A stretch of 64,000 nucleotides of DNA from an uncultured Collinsella sp. (GCA_959023295.1 CAUFBM010000001.1:124001-188000), one strand, 5' to 3'. Counted from the first letter of the stretch, positions 24,781 through 34,590 are shown. A program made the numbers and translations. The notes: generated by a model from the letters alone, not told the origin.

Positions 24781-25502
24781 TAACGCCTCCCGCCCTCGAA
24801 CCGTGCCGCAAAGTAGGCATCCTGGAAACCCTGCTTGCAGCTGCGCGCCAGCGGGATGCAAGCGCCCGAGCGCATGACGATATCCGTGCGGTTGAAGTGG
24901 TCGATATTGCGCAGGTTGACCTGGTAGCTACGGTGACATTTAAAGAAGCTCGCGTTTTTGGCCAGCTGGTCCTCGATGTTGCGGAACGGCTCGAGCGCCT
25001 CGATGTCGTGCCCGTCGCGCAGGTGGAATACCACGTGCTTGTTGCGGGCCTCGGCGTATTCGATATCGGACAGGCGCAGGGCATGGTAGCCAAAGGACGT
25101 TTTGGTTACGAGCTCATCGGTCACGGCGGGTCGCATGCTCGAAAGCTCGTCGAGCAGTTGTGCCAGGCGTTCATACGCTACGGGTTTGAGCAAGTAGTCG
25201 AAGGCGCGGACCTCGTAGGACTCCAGCGCGAACTCGGGCGACGAGGTGAGGAACACCAGTCGCACGGCGGTGTCAGATTGGCGCAGCTCCCGCGCGGTGT
25301 CCATGCCGTTGACGAGCGGCATGATCATGTCGAGCAGAATGATGTCGGCACGCGATGCGGCATGGCGGGCCAGCAGGTCCTCGCCGCGCGTGACGAGCGC
25401 AACGTCGACTGCCGTGCTCGTCTCGGTCGACCAGCGGTCGATCATCCGGTGCAGTCTATCTAGAAAAGCGACGTCGTCGTCGCAGGCGATAATCTTGAGC
25501 AT
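24780..25502 (-). CDS. LytTR-family response regulator (AgrA-like)
   Basis: A 240-aa regulator. The receiver domain (residues 1-125) has the acidic pocket CDDD, phospho-acceptor Asp58 in ILLDMI and Lys in YLLKPV. The LytTR DNA-binding domain (about 135-240) contains YAEARNKHVVFHL, FFKCHRSYQVNLRNI and RSCKQGFQDAYFA. The start ATG at 25502 follows GGGGG. It forms an operon with the AgrC-like kinase. Such regulators bind paired 9-bp direct repeats; none is obvious in the gap upstream. Confidence 0.9.
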   Translation of the reverse strand: MLKIIACDDDVAFLDRLHRMIDRWSTETSTAVDVALVTRGEDLLARHAASRADIILLDMIMPLVNGMDTARELRQSDTAVRLVFLTSSPEFALESYEVRAFDYLLKPVAYERLAQLLDELSSMRPAVTDELVTKTSFGYHALRLSDIEYAEARNKHVVFHLRDGHDIEALEPFRNIEDQLAKNASFFKCHRSYQVNLRNIDHFNRTDIVMRSGACIPLARSCKQGFQDAYFAARFEGGRR

Positions 25503-25709
25503 TCGAGCCCCCTTAGTAGTTCGATTTTGCCACATTGGGTGCGCGCCGCCCGCGGAGGCGTGTCCCATTTGCGCCCCACGGTGCGCAACTCGCGCCGAGT
25601 GGTATTGCGGTGGCGAAAGGTGCTTCCTGCGCTATCGAGAGCTCGACTACCCTCAGCTTGCCAGTTCGAAAATGGACCTGCCGCATGATTGAATCTTTAT
25701 TTCAACTTT

Positions 25710-25753
25710 ACACCTAGGTTTACAGCTGTCTTGTCAGCTGTAAACCTAGGTGT
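25710..25753. promoter_or_regulatory. Perfect 19-bp inverted repeat before nadA, candidate NadR operator
   Basis: The arms at 25710-25728 and 25735-25753 are exact inverted copies around the loop TCTTGT. Each arm contains ACCTAGGT, itself a palindrome, so the site holds two dimer-binding cores 32 bp apart (three helical turns). It lies 41 bp upstream of the nadA start. The last gene of the operon encodes a NadR/NiaR-type repressor, the obvious candidate to bind here. An RNA hairpin role is an alternative. Confidence 0.65.
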
Positions 25754-25794
25754 CATACTAAAGCCCCAAGATTCGCCAAAAGAGAGGGGCCTTG

Positions 25795-26820
25795 ATGGCA
25801 CAGAGCGCGAACATGGATGCATCGGAGCTTGCACGCGATATCGCGGCCGGCCTAGCATCGGCAACGACGGCAACGGAGCGCGCGGCACTGGTGCCCGCAG
25901 AGCTCGTCGAGGCCATTCAGCAACTAAAAGCCCAACGTGACGCGGTAATCCTGGCGCACTACTATGTGGCGCCCGAGGTCCAAGCCGTTGCCGATTACGT
26001 CGGCGACAGTTTCTACCTGGCAAAACTCGCCAAGAGCCTGCCGCAGCAGACTATCGTGCTGTGCGGCGTGGAGTTTATGGGCGAGAGTGCCAAGCTGCTC
26101 AACCCCACCAAGACCGTGCTGCTGCCCGAGCCGGGCGCGGACTGCCCCATGGCGCACATGGTCAAGCGTGAGACGGTCGACGCGGCGCGCGCCGAGTACG
26201 GTGACGACCTTGCCGTGGTCTGCTACGTCAACTCCACGGTCGAGATCAAGAGCTGGAGCGACGTGTGCGTCACCAGCTCCAACGCCGTCAAGATCGTGTC
26301 CGAGCTGCCGCAGCAGCACGTCCTGTTCATCCCCGACCAAAACCTGGGCCGCTTCGTAGCCGAGCAGGTGCCGCAAAAGCACGTCATCCTCAACAACGGC
26401 TACTGCCCGCGCCATCACATCATCACCGTCGAGCAGATCGTCGACGCGACGGAGGCCCACCCCGACGCGCTCGTGCTGGCGCATCCTGAGTGCAAGGCCG
26501 ACGTCCTGGCCGAGGCCGACTACATCGGCTCCACCGCCGGCATCATCAAGTATGCCGAGGAGTCCGACGCCAGCGAGTTCATTATCGTGACGGTCCGCGG
26601 CGTGCTCTACGAGCTCGAGCGCCGCTGCCAGGGCACCGGCAAGAAGTTCCACTTCCCCGCGGTGCAGCCCACCTGCGTCAACATGGACCTCATCACGCTC
26701 GAAAAGCTCGTGCGCTGCCTGGAGACGGGCGAGGGCGAGGTGCAGATCGGCGTCTCGGACGAGGCGGCAGACCAGGCCAAGCTCACGCTCGACCGCATGC
26801 TCGAGTACGCGGCGCGCTAG
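25795..26820 (+). CDS. nadA: Quinolinate synthase NadA
   Basis: A 341-aa [4Fe-4S] enzyme that condenses iminoaspartate with dihydroxyacetone phosphate to quinolinate. The three cluster cysteines are Cys90 (VLCGVEFMGESAK), Cys204 (NNGYCPRHH) and Cys294 (QPTCVNM). AHYYVAPEVQAVADYVGDS and PDQNLGRF are family hallmarks. The ATG at 25795 follows AGAGAGGGG; a TTG immediately before it is not needed. It is the first gene of nadA-nadB-nadC-nadR. Confidence 0.95.
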   Translation: MAQSANMDASELARDIAAGLASATTATERAALVPAELVEAIQQLKAQRDAVILAHYYVAPEVQAVADYVGDSFYLAKLAKSLPQQTIVLCGVEFMGESAKLLNPTKTVLLPEPGADCPMAHMVKRETVDAARAEYGDDLAVVCYVNSTVEIKSWSDVCVTSSNAVKIVSELPQQHVLFIPDQNLGRFVAEQVPQKHVILNNGYCPRHHIITVEQIVDATEAHPDALVLAHPECKADVLAEADYIGSTAGIIKYAEESDASEFIIVTVRGVLYELERRCQGTGKKFHFPAVQPTCVNMDLITLEKLVRCLETGEGEVQIGVSDEAADQAKLTLDRMLEYAAR

Positions 26821-26824
26821 AACG

Positions 26825-26857
26825 ATGTGACATGAGGGACAGTCCCGCATGTCACAT
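26825..26857. repeat. Hairpin inserted between nadA and nadB
   Basis: ATGTGACATG (26825-26834) is inverted at 26848-26857, with an inner GGGAC/GTCCC stem. It occupies nearly all the space between the nadA stop and the nadB ribosome site. It contains the GGGAC core shared with other short repeats in the window and could modulate nadB expression or mRNA stability. Confidence 0.5.
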
Positions 26858-26876
26858 TACAAGGGAGAGGATTCCT

Positions 26877-28253
26877 GTGGAAACCAAACAATACCCCGAC
26901 ATGGAGTGCGACGTCGTCATTGCCGGCTGTGGCGTGGCGGGCCTGTACGCGGCTCTCAACCTGCCGACGAGCACGCGCGTGATCATGCTCTCCAAGGGCG
27001 CTGTCGACGAGTGCGATTCGATGCTCGCGCAGGGCGGCATCTGCGTACTGCCCGAGGGCTCGGACTACGATGCCTTCTTTGAGGACACCATGCACGCCGG
27101 CCACTACGAGAATCGCCGCGAGAGCGTCGACATCATGATCCGTTCGAGCCGTTCGGTCATCAACGACCTGCTAGCGATGGGCGTGGATTTTGAGCGCAAG
27201 GCCGACGGCAGCCTCAACTTTACCCGCGAGGGCGCGCACAGCCGTCCGCGTATTGCCTTCCATGCCGACATTACGGGCAAGGAGATCACGACCAAGCTGC
27301 TCCAGGCCGTTCGCAAGCTGGATAACGTGCAGATTTTGGAGCACGTGGCCATGACCGACATCCTGACGGGCGAGCGTGACGGCGTCACGGTGTGTGTCGG
27401 TGTCGTCGCCGTTTCCGTGGACGAGGACAACTCGGTTCGTCCCGCCGACGAGCTGGCAAATGCCGCCGAGGGCGTGCATGCCGGCGAGCCGTTTAAGATT
27501 CATGCCCGCCGCACGCTGTGGGCGACAGGCGGTATCGGCGGCGTGTACGACCATTCGACTAACTACCCGCAGCTCACGGGCGATGCATGCTACATCGCTC
27601 AGGAGCATGGCATTAAGATGGAGCACCTGGACTACGTGCAGATTCACCCCACGGGGCTGTTCTCGCCGCAGCCGGGTCGCACCTTCCTGATCAGCGAGAG
27701 CTGCCGCGGCGAGGGCGCGATTTTGCTCAACGCCGCCGGCGAGCGCTTTACCGACGAGCTTCAGCCGCGCGATGTGGTCGCTGCCGCTATTCGCGAGCAG
27801 ATGAAGCAGGACGGTACCGAGCACGAGTGGCTGAGTTTTGCCCCCGTCGAGCGCGATGTGGTGACCGGGCACTTTGCCAACATTCGCGCGCGCTGCCTTG
27901 AGGACGGCCGCGACATCTTGGACGAGCCCATCCCCGTTACGCCCACGCAGCACTACTTTATGGGCGGCGTGTGGGTCGACAAGGACGGCCGCACCTCGAT
28001 GCCCGAGCTCTACGCCGCGGGCGAGACGGCCTGCAACGGCGTGCACGGCAAGAATCGCCTGGCTTCCAACAGCCTGCTCGAGTCCCTGGTTTGGGGCCGC
28101 CGTGCCGCCTGGTGCATGCGCACCGGCGAGTCGCTCGCCGTGGAGCGGGCGGGCGAGCCCGCGCTTGACGGGCGTCATCGCGCCCTGAGCGCCGACTCCC
28201 TGGCAATCGATGATTTGGCCCGTGCCGCCGGCACGCAGGCCGTGGAGGAGTAG
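26877..28253 (+). CDS. nadB: L-aspartate oxidase NadB
   Basis: A 458-aa flavoprotein that oxidises L-aspartate to iminoaspartate; in an anaerobe it probably uses fumarate as acceptor. The FAD site VVIAGCGVAGLYAALN is at the N-terminus, with LAQGGICV, the fumarate-reductase-family stretch EHLDYVQIHPTGLF, SCRGEGAILLNAAGERFTDE and the C-terminal LYAAGETACNGVHGKNRLAS. It is shorter than the usual 530 residues because the C-terminal helical domain is largely absent. The GTG at 26877 lies 7 bases after GGGAGAGG. nadC starts 3 bases downstream. Confidence 0.92.
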   Translation: METKQYPDMECDVVIAGCGVAGLYAALNLPTSTRVIMLSKGAVDECDSMLAQGGICVLPEGSDYDAFFEDTMHAGHYENRRESVDIMIRSSRSVINDLLAMGVDFERKADGSLNFTREGAHSRPRIAFHADITGKEITTKLLQAVRKLDNVQILEHVAMTDILTGERDGVTVCVGVVAVSVDEDNSVRPADELANAAEGVHAGEPFKIHARRTLWATGGIGGVYDHSTNYPQLTGDACYIAQEHGIKMEHLDYVQIHPTGLFSPQPGRTFLISESCRGEGAILLNAAGERFTDELQPRDVVAAAIREQMKQDGTEHEWLSFAPVERDVVTGHFANIRARCLEDGRDILDEPIPVTPTQHYFMGGVWVDKDGRTSMPELYAAGETACNGVHGKNRLASNSLLESLVWGRRAAWCMRTGESLAVERAGEPALDGRHRALSADSLAIDDLARAAGTQAVEE

Positions 28254-28256
28254 ACC

Positions 28257-29117
28257 ATGAATCCCATTACCATGAAGCTCGTCGTCGATGATCTGATTCT
28301 GCAGGCTCTGCGCGAGGACATTACGTTTGAGGACGTGAGCACGGCGAGCGTGTGCCCCACGGCGCGTCCCGCCACGGTGGAGCTTATCGCCAAGGCCGAT
28401 GGCATCATCGCGGGCTTGGATGTGTTCGCTCGCACCTTTGAGCTGCTGGATTCGCAGAGCTCGGTGCTGTTTGATGTTGCCGACGGTGACGAAGTGCACG
28501 CCGGCGACCACGTGGGCCAGGTGCGCGGCGATGCGCGCGTGTTGCTTTCGGGCGAGCGCGTGGCGCTCAACTACCTGCAGCGCATGAGCGGTATCGCTAC
28601 CTATACGCACAGAATGGCTGCGGCGCTCGAGGGTACCAAGACCGTGCTTGTCGACACACGCAAGACCACGCCGGGCATGCGCGTGTTTGAGAAGGCGGCG
28701 GTTGAGATCGGCGGCGGCAGCAACCACCGCTACAACCTGTCGACGGCCGTCATGCTCAAGGACAACCACATCGATGCCGCCGGTGGCGTGACGCGCGCGA
28801 TCGAGATGGCGCGCGCCCATGCGTCGTTTACCACGACGGTCGAGATTGAGTGCGAGAACCTGGACATGGTGTGCGAGGCCGTGGAAGCCGGCGCCGATAT
28901 CATCATGTTCGACAACATGACTCACGACGACATGGCTGCCGCGATTGAGCTTATCGCCGGCCGCGCCAAGACCGAGTGCTCGGGCAACGTGGACGCCAGC
29001 AATATCCGCGCGCTCGCCGACCTGGGCGTTGACTTTATTAGCTCGGGCGCCCTGACGCACTCTGCGCCGATTCTCGACCTCTCGCTTAAGCACCTGCGTC
29101 TGCTGGACGGTAAATAA
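28257..29117 (+). CDS. nadC: Nicotinate-nucleotide diphosphorylase (quinolinate phosphoribosyltransferase)
   Basis: A 286-aa enzyme converting quinolinate and PRPP to nicotinate mononucleotide. Hallmarks include LREDITFEDVSTAS, ERVALNYLQRMSGIATYT, DTRKTTPGMR, KAAVEIGGGSNHRYNLS and the phosphate-binding C-terminal ASNIRALADLGVDFISSGAL. Its ribosome site GGAGGAG lies inside the end of nadB. Its stop shares a base with the nadR start (TAATG). Confidence 0.95.
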   Translation: MNPITMKLVVDDLILQALREDITFEDVSTASVCPTARPATVELIAKADGIIAGLDVFARTFELLDSQSSVLFDVADGDEVHAGDHVGQVRGDARVLLSGERVALNYLQRMSGIATYTHRMAAALEGTKTVLVDTRKTTPGMRVFEKAAVEIGGGSNHRYNLSTAVMLKDNHIDAAGGVTRAIEMARAHASFTTTVEIECENLDMVCEAVEAGADIIMFDNMTHDDMAAAIELIAGRAKTECSGNVDASNIRALADLGVDFISSGALTHSAPILDLSLKHLRLLDGK

Positions 29118-29662
29118 TGAACGCCCGCGAGCGTCGCCGTGCCATCATGGGCGTGCTCGAAGGAGCCGAGGAGCCCGTTTCGGGCAGCGCACTTGCCCGC
29201 GAGGTTGGCGTGAGCCGTCAGGTCGTGGTTCAGGATATTGCCCTGTTGCGTGCCGATGGGCACGATGTCGTGGCGACCAACCGCGGTTACGTGCTGCAGG
29301 AAGCCACGAGTAGCCCCGCCGTGCCCACGCGTCTTGTTAAGGTGCGCCACAGTGTGGAGCAGGCGGGCGACGAGCTTACGAGTATCGTCGACGCGGGTGG
29401 CGCCGTGCTCAACGTGATCGTCAACCATCGTGTGTACGGCAAGATCACGGCCGACCTGGACATCCGCAACCGCCGTGATGTCGAGCGCTATCTGCGCGAT
29501 ATCGAGAGCGGCAAGAGCTTTCCGCTGCTAACGGTGACGAGCGGCTATCACTTCCATCGCATTGCGGCGGAGGACGAACAGACCCTCGACGAGATCGAGG
29601 CTATGCTCAAGGAGAAAGGCTACCTAGCCGATTTAATGCCCTACGAGGATGATTTGTCCTAG
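29117..29662 (+). CDS. nadR: NAD biosynthesis repressor NadR/NiaR (HTH_11 + 3H domain)
   Basis: A 181-aa regulator. The N-terminal helix-turn-helix (residues 5-60, PVSGSALAREVGVSRQVVVQ) is followed by a 3H domain with the histidines of RHSVEQ, VNHRVYG and SGYHFH that bind metal and nicotinate. In Firmicutes and Thermotoga this family (NiaR/YrxA) represses NAD synthesis when niacin is available. Being last in the operon and translationally coupled to nadC, it most likely autoregulates through the inverted repeat at 25710. It is not the unrelated trifunctional NadR of enterobacteria. Confidence 0.88.
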   Translation: MNARERRRAIMGVLEGAEEPVSGSALAREVGVSRQVVVQDIALLRADGHDVVATNRGYVLQEATSSPAVPTRLVKVRHSVEQAGDELTSIVDAGGAVLNVIVNHRVYGKITADLDIRNRRDVERYLRDIESGKSFPLLTVTSGYHFHRIAAEDEQTLDEIEAMLKEKGYLADLMPYEDDLS

Positions 29663-29680
29663 CCCGACACCGTCTTTATA

Positions 29681-29747
29681 AGTTGCGGTGAAATAGTTCC
29701 TAAAATGGGCATCGAAGCCATGAAACAGGAACTATTCCACCGCAACT
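29681..29747. repeat. GTTGCGGTGAAATAGTTCC hairpin repeat, after nadR
   Basis: AGTTGCGGTGAAATAGTTCC (29681-29700) is inverted with one G-U-type change at 29728-29747. It is one of four close copies (others at 42684, 49698 and 53384) with nearly invariant arms and unrelated centres. It lies 18 bp after the nadR stop. Confidence 0.75.
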
Positions 29748-29784
29748 GCCAAGAGCACGTCCCAAATTAGCTGCCCACGTATGC

Positions 29785-29824
29785 AAAAGGAGGCCTCCGC
29801 GGCGATGCGGAGGCCTCCTTTTTT
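29785..29824 (-). terminator. Bidirectional rho-independent terminator (ferredoxin)
   Basis: A perfect 16-bp stem, AAAAGGAGGCCTCCGC (29785-29800) against 29807-29822, with T-runs on both sides. It ends the minus-strand ferredoxin transcript and any plus-strand readthrough from nadR. Confidence 0.88.
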
Positions 29825-29863
29825 GTGCACGGTGTACTTTTGAGTGTGCAGGTGGGGGAGTTG

Positions 29864-30049
29864 TTACTCCTCGACGATCTCGGTGATCGCGCCAGCGGGG
29901 CAAGCGTCCTGGCAAGCGCCACAGGCGACGCAGGAGTCCTCGTCAGCGACGGTAGCGACGTCCTGGAGCTCCAGAACGCCAGCGGGGCAGGAGTCGACGC
30001 AAACGCCACAAGCGATGCACTCGTCGGCATCAATTACGGGATGAGCCAT
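29864..30049 (-). CDS. 2[4Fe-4S] ferredoxin
   Basis: A 61-aa clostridial-type electron carrier. Two complete cluster motifs are seen, CIACGVCVDSCP and CVACGACQDACP, with an acidic tail ITEIVEE. The ATG at 30049 follows GAGAGG at 8 bases; a longer frame to 30115 is unlikely for this family. It is monocistronic with its own terminator. It could serve pyruvate:ferredoxin oxidoreductase or a hydrogenase. Confidence 0.93.
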   Translation of the reverse strand: MAHPVIDADECIACGVCVDSCPAGVLELQDVATVADEDSCVACGACQDACPAGAITEIVEE

Positions 30050-30301
30050 GGTAGTTTCCTCTCTGTTGACCGACGCTACAGACGATGCGCGCCGGTGTGA
30101 TTCGGGCAAAAACATACCACGGGAGCGACCGTTTGCAATACCCTCTGGCCGGCATCTTCATACCGTTCGCCGAGTATGCCAAGGTTTACTAAAAAACGTG
30201 CAGGTGGGGCCGTTGAGCTGCGTAAATGTTAGCTAAAGGTGACTTGAAATATTGAGCGATTGAGCGCGCCTGCGGAAGGCGCATCCCATTATTTTGCAGA
30301 A

Positions 30302-30445
30302 AAACGGGTCGCAGTTTCCGGTTGGACCGCCCGGCGGAAGCTGCGTCCCGGAATCGGTGCTCAAACTGGGATGTAGCTTCCGGCTGAGCCTTCAAGAGGA
30401 AACTGTGTCCCGGAATCCACGCTCAAACCGGGACGAGCTTTCCGC
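30302..30445. repeat. Tandem hairpin repeat units (2 full, 1 partial) upstream of dnaK
   Basis: Unit 1 (30302-30362) and unit 2 (30363-30424) are diverged 61-62-bp tandem copies. Each folds as a hairpin (for example CGGGTCGCAGTTTCC with GGAAGCTGCGTCCCG) and ends CCCGGAATC..GCTC. A partial third unit (30425-30445) starts AAACCGGGACGAGCTTTCCG. The rest of the 30050-30706 gap holds the dnaK promoter and operator; no gene is seen. Confidence 0.6.
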
Positions 30446-30570
30446 AAGGCAGCCCCAGGCACCCTCGGACCCAAACCTCAGCCATCTCTACATAGATCTC
30501 GATAGATTTGCCGAGAACTCAAACAGTGCGTCTACCTGCGTATTTGCGAACCTAAACTCTCGGCAATAAG

Positions 30571-30597
30571 AAATCTTATATGAATTGACTTAGATTT
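30571..30597. promoter_or_regulatory. Heat-shock operator-like site upstream of dnaK
   Basis: AAATCT-N15-AGATTT, with TATAT and GACTT inside the spacer, is found here and at 39588-39614 upstream of clpB with identical spacing. dnaK-operon and clpB are the classical targets of HspR, encoded at 34591. The sequence differs from the streptomycete CTTGAGT-N7-ACTCAAG HAIR element, so if HspR binds here it recognises a diverged site. Confidence 0.6.
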
Positions 30598-30706
30598 TGT
30601 ATATTCCGGCCCATAAGGGGATACACTACATCCTGAAAGACAAGCCGAAGCGCCGCGCGACAGACCGTCGAGGCGACGCGAACGCAAAAGAGAGAGGGAA
30701 TTTCTA

Positions 30707-32599
<1,893 letters not shown>

Positions 32600-32601
32600 T
32601 C

Positions 32602-33444
32602 ATGTCCGCCCGTAAAGCTCGCACGGAGGCGGCTGCCGCTGGCGCCGCCCCCGTTGACTCTGAGGAGAAGGACGTGAAGATTCCCGTAGAGGCCGTCGAC
32701 GATACCGAGGCCAACGAGGCCGAGGCCGCCGAGGCTGCCGAGAACCAGGTAGAGGATTCCAACAAGGAGGCGACGATGACCGAGGACGAGATGGTGGAAG
32801 CCGCTATCCGCGCCGGTGAGGAAGCCGCCGACAACGACTTTAAGCTCAAGTTCGAGCAGGCCCAAAAGGAGCTTGCCGACGTGCGCAGCGAGCTCGATGC
32901 TGCGGCAGAGGCTCAGAAGGCTGCCGAGGACAAGGCGAAGGACGCCACCGAGCGCACCGCCCGTTTGCAGGCCGACTGGGAGAACTTCCGTCGCCGCACC
33001 GCCAACGAGCGCATCGCCGAGCGCGACCGCGCGACTGAGAAGCTTGTCACCGCGCTGTTGCCGGTAATCGACGATATCGAGCGCGCGATCGACCATGCCC
33101 GCAGCCAAGAGCTTGCCGACGACTTTAAGCAGTTCGTCGATGGCGTCGATGCGGTGCATGCCAAGCTGCTCGATGTGTTTGCGCACGAGGGCGTTGAGCC
33201 CATCGACCCCAAGGGCGAGGCGTTCGATCCGCTCGAGCACCAGGCTGTGGGTCGCGTCGAGGACGCATCGCAGTACGACGAGACCGTCAACGACGTGTAC
33301 CAGAAGGGCTACCGCATGGCGGATCGCATCCTGCGTTCCGCGATGGTGACGGTGACCTACGGTGGCGAGAAGCGCCCCGCACCGGAGCCCGAAGCGGCGC
33401 CCGAGGATGCTTCGGCCGATACGGCCGAGAGCACCGAGGAGTAA
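32602..33444 (+). CDS. grpE: Nucleotide exchange factor GrpE
   Basis: A 280-aa DnaK cofactor starting 3 bases after dnaK. The first about 95 residues are low-complexity, Ala/Glu-rich and likely disordered. A long coiled coil follows (residues 95-150), then the conserved core LQADWENFRRRTANE, LLPVIDDIERAI, FDPLEHQAVGRVED and the C-terminal beta domain VYQKGYRMADRILRSAMVTV. It is longer than the E. coli protein (197 aa) because of the N-terminal extension. A terminator lies between it and dnaJ. Confidence 0.95.
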   Translation: MSARKARTEAAAAGAAPVDSEEKDVKIPVEAVDDTEANEAEAAEAAENQVEDSNKEATMTEDEMVEAAIRAGEEAADNDFKLKFEQAQKELADVRSELDAAAEAQKAAEDKAKDATERTARLQADWENFRRRTANERIAERDRATEKLVTALLPVIDDIERAIDHARSQELADDFKQFVDGVDAVHAKLLDVFAHEGVEPIDPKGEAFDPLEHQAVGRVEDASQYDETVNDVYQKGYRMADRILRSAMVTVTYGGEKRPAPEPEAAPEDASADTAESTEE

Positions 33445-33450
33445 TTGAGA

Positions 33451-33482
33451 AGGGCCCCGGGGCAACACCCGGGGCCCTTTCT
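33451..33482 (+). terminator. Terminator/attenuator between grpE and dnaJ
   Basis: AGGGCCCCGGG (33451-33461) pairs with CCCGGGGCCCT (33468-33478), followed by TTCT. It probably lowers dnaJ-hspR expression relative to dnaK-grpE. Confidence 0.75.
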
Positions 33483-33551
33483 GGCCTAGTGCCATATGAA
33501 AGCATCAGCCGCCGCCCGCTGGGCGGCGGATGAAACAGGAGAGGAGCTACG

Positions 33552-34517
33552 ATGGCTGCAGGCAAAACCTTCTATGACATCCTGGGCGTATCCAAGAGCG
33601 CCTCCGACAAAGAGATCAAGAGCGCGTTTCGCAAGCTCGCGCAAAAATATCACCCCGATGCCGGCGGCGACGAGGCCAAGTTCAAGGAGATCAGCGAGGC
33701 CTACGAGACGCTTTCGGACGAGAAGAAGCGCAAAGAGTACGACCAGATGCTCATGTTTGGCGGCATGCCGGGCGCGGGCGGCGCATATGGCGGCGGCTAC
33801 GGTGCCGGCGCGGGCGCCAGCGGCTGGGGCGACATCTTCGACAGCATCTTTAGCGGCAACGGCGCCTGGGGCAGCGATTGGGGCTCGGGCTTTGCCGGGG
33901 CTGCGGGCGCTGCCGGTGCCGGCGCGGGTCGCAGCCGCGCTCGCAAGGGCGGCGACCTGTCGCTGACCGTCGATGTTTCGGCCGAGGACGCGTTTCGCGG
34001 CGTGACGCACAAGGTCACCTATCGCATTCCCTCGACAGGCGAGCAGCAGACCATCACGGTCTCGGTGCCCGCGGGCGCGGTCGATGGCGGCAAGCTACGC
34101 TACAAGCGTCGCGGCGAGTATGGCGTTGCCGGCGGCGAGCGCGGCGACCTGGTCGTGACCACACACGTGGAGGAGCATCCGCTGTTTAAGCGCAAGGGTG
34201 CCGATGTGACCATGGAGGTGCCGGTCTCGGTCTACGAGGCGGCGCTCGGCTGCACGGTGGATGTGCCCACGCCCGGCGGCGCGACGGTTCGTCTGAAGGT
34301 GCCGGCGGGCACCCAGACGGGCAAGAAGTTCCGCTTTAAGGAGATGGGTGCACCCGACGTTAAGCATCGCGGCCGCACGGGTGCGCTGCTCGTCGAGATC
34401 AAGGTGCAGGTTCCCACGAACCTGTCCGACGATGAGCGCGATGCCATGACCAAGCTGCGCGAGGCCGACACGCGCGATTATCGCGAGAAGGTCAACCGTT
34501 ACAAGGCGACGTTCTAG
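33552..34517 (+). CDS. DnaJ-family co-chaperone without zinc fingers (CbpA type)
   Basis: A 321-aa Hsp40. The J domain (residues 5-70) has FYDILGVSKSASDKEIKSAF and the essential HPD in YHPDAGG. A glycine/alanine-rich linker (75-130) follows, then two beta-sandwich substrate domains (LTVDVSAEDAFRGVTHKVTY and VPTPGGATVRLKVPAGTQTG). The four CXXCXGXG zinc-finger motifs of true DnaJ are missing, so by architecture it is a class II protein. The ATG lies behind GGAGAGGAG. It is followed by hspR. Confidence 0.92.
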   Translation: MAAGKTFYDILGVSKSASDKEIKSAFRKLAQKYHPDAGGDEAKFKEISEAYETLSDEKKRKEYDQMLMFGGMPGAGGAYGGGYGAGAGASGWGDIFDSIFSGNGAWGSDWGSGFAGAAGAAGAGAGRSRARKGGDLSLTVDVSAEDAFRGVTHKVTYRIPSTGEQQTITVSVPAGAVDGGKLRYKRRGEYGVAGGERGDLVVTTHVEEHPLFKRKGADVTMEVPVSVYEAALGCTVDVPTPGGATVRLKVPAGTQTGKKFRFKEMGAPDVKHRGRTGALLVEIKVQVPTNLSDDERDAMTKLREADTRDYREKVNRYKATF

Positions 34518-34590
34518 TTTGGTTGCGTGGCCCACGGGCTGGCCGCAGGCTTATGATGGAGATGTGCGAGACGGAAAGGGGTCAGGTAGC

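Noticed and set aside
27171..29093. 640-aa minus-strand open frame across nadB and nadC
   Set aside because: It spans two firmly identified genes on the other strand and has shadow-type composition.
29117..29662. Reading nadR as the enterobacterial trifunctional NadR
   Set aside because: It is only 181 aa with HTH_11 and 3H features and no NMN adenylyltransferase or kinase domain.
30302..30445. CRISPR array interpretation of the tandem units
   Set aside because: Only two full units, no unique spacers between identical repeats, each unit is itself a hairpin, and no cas genes are present. No CRISPR array was seen anywhere in the window.
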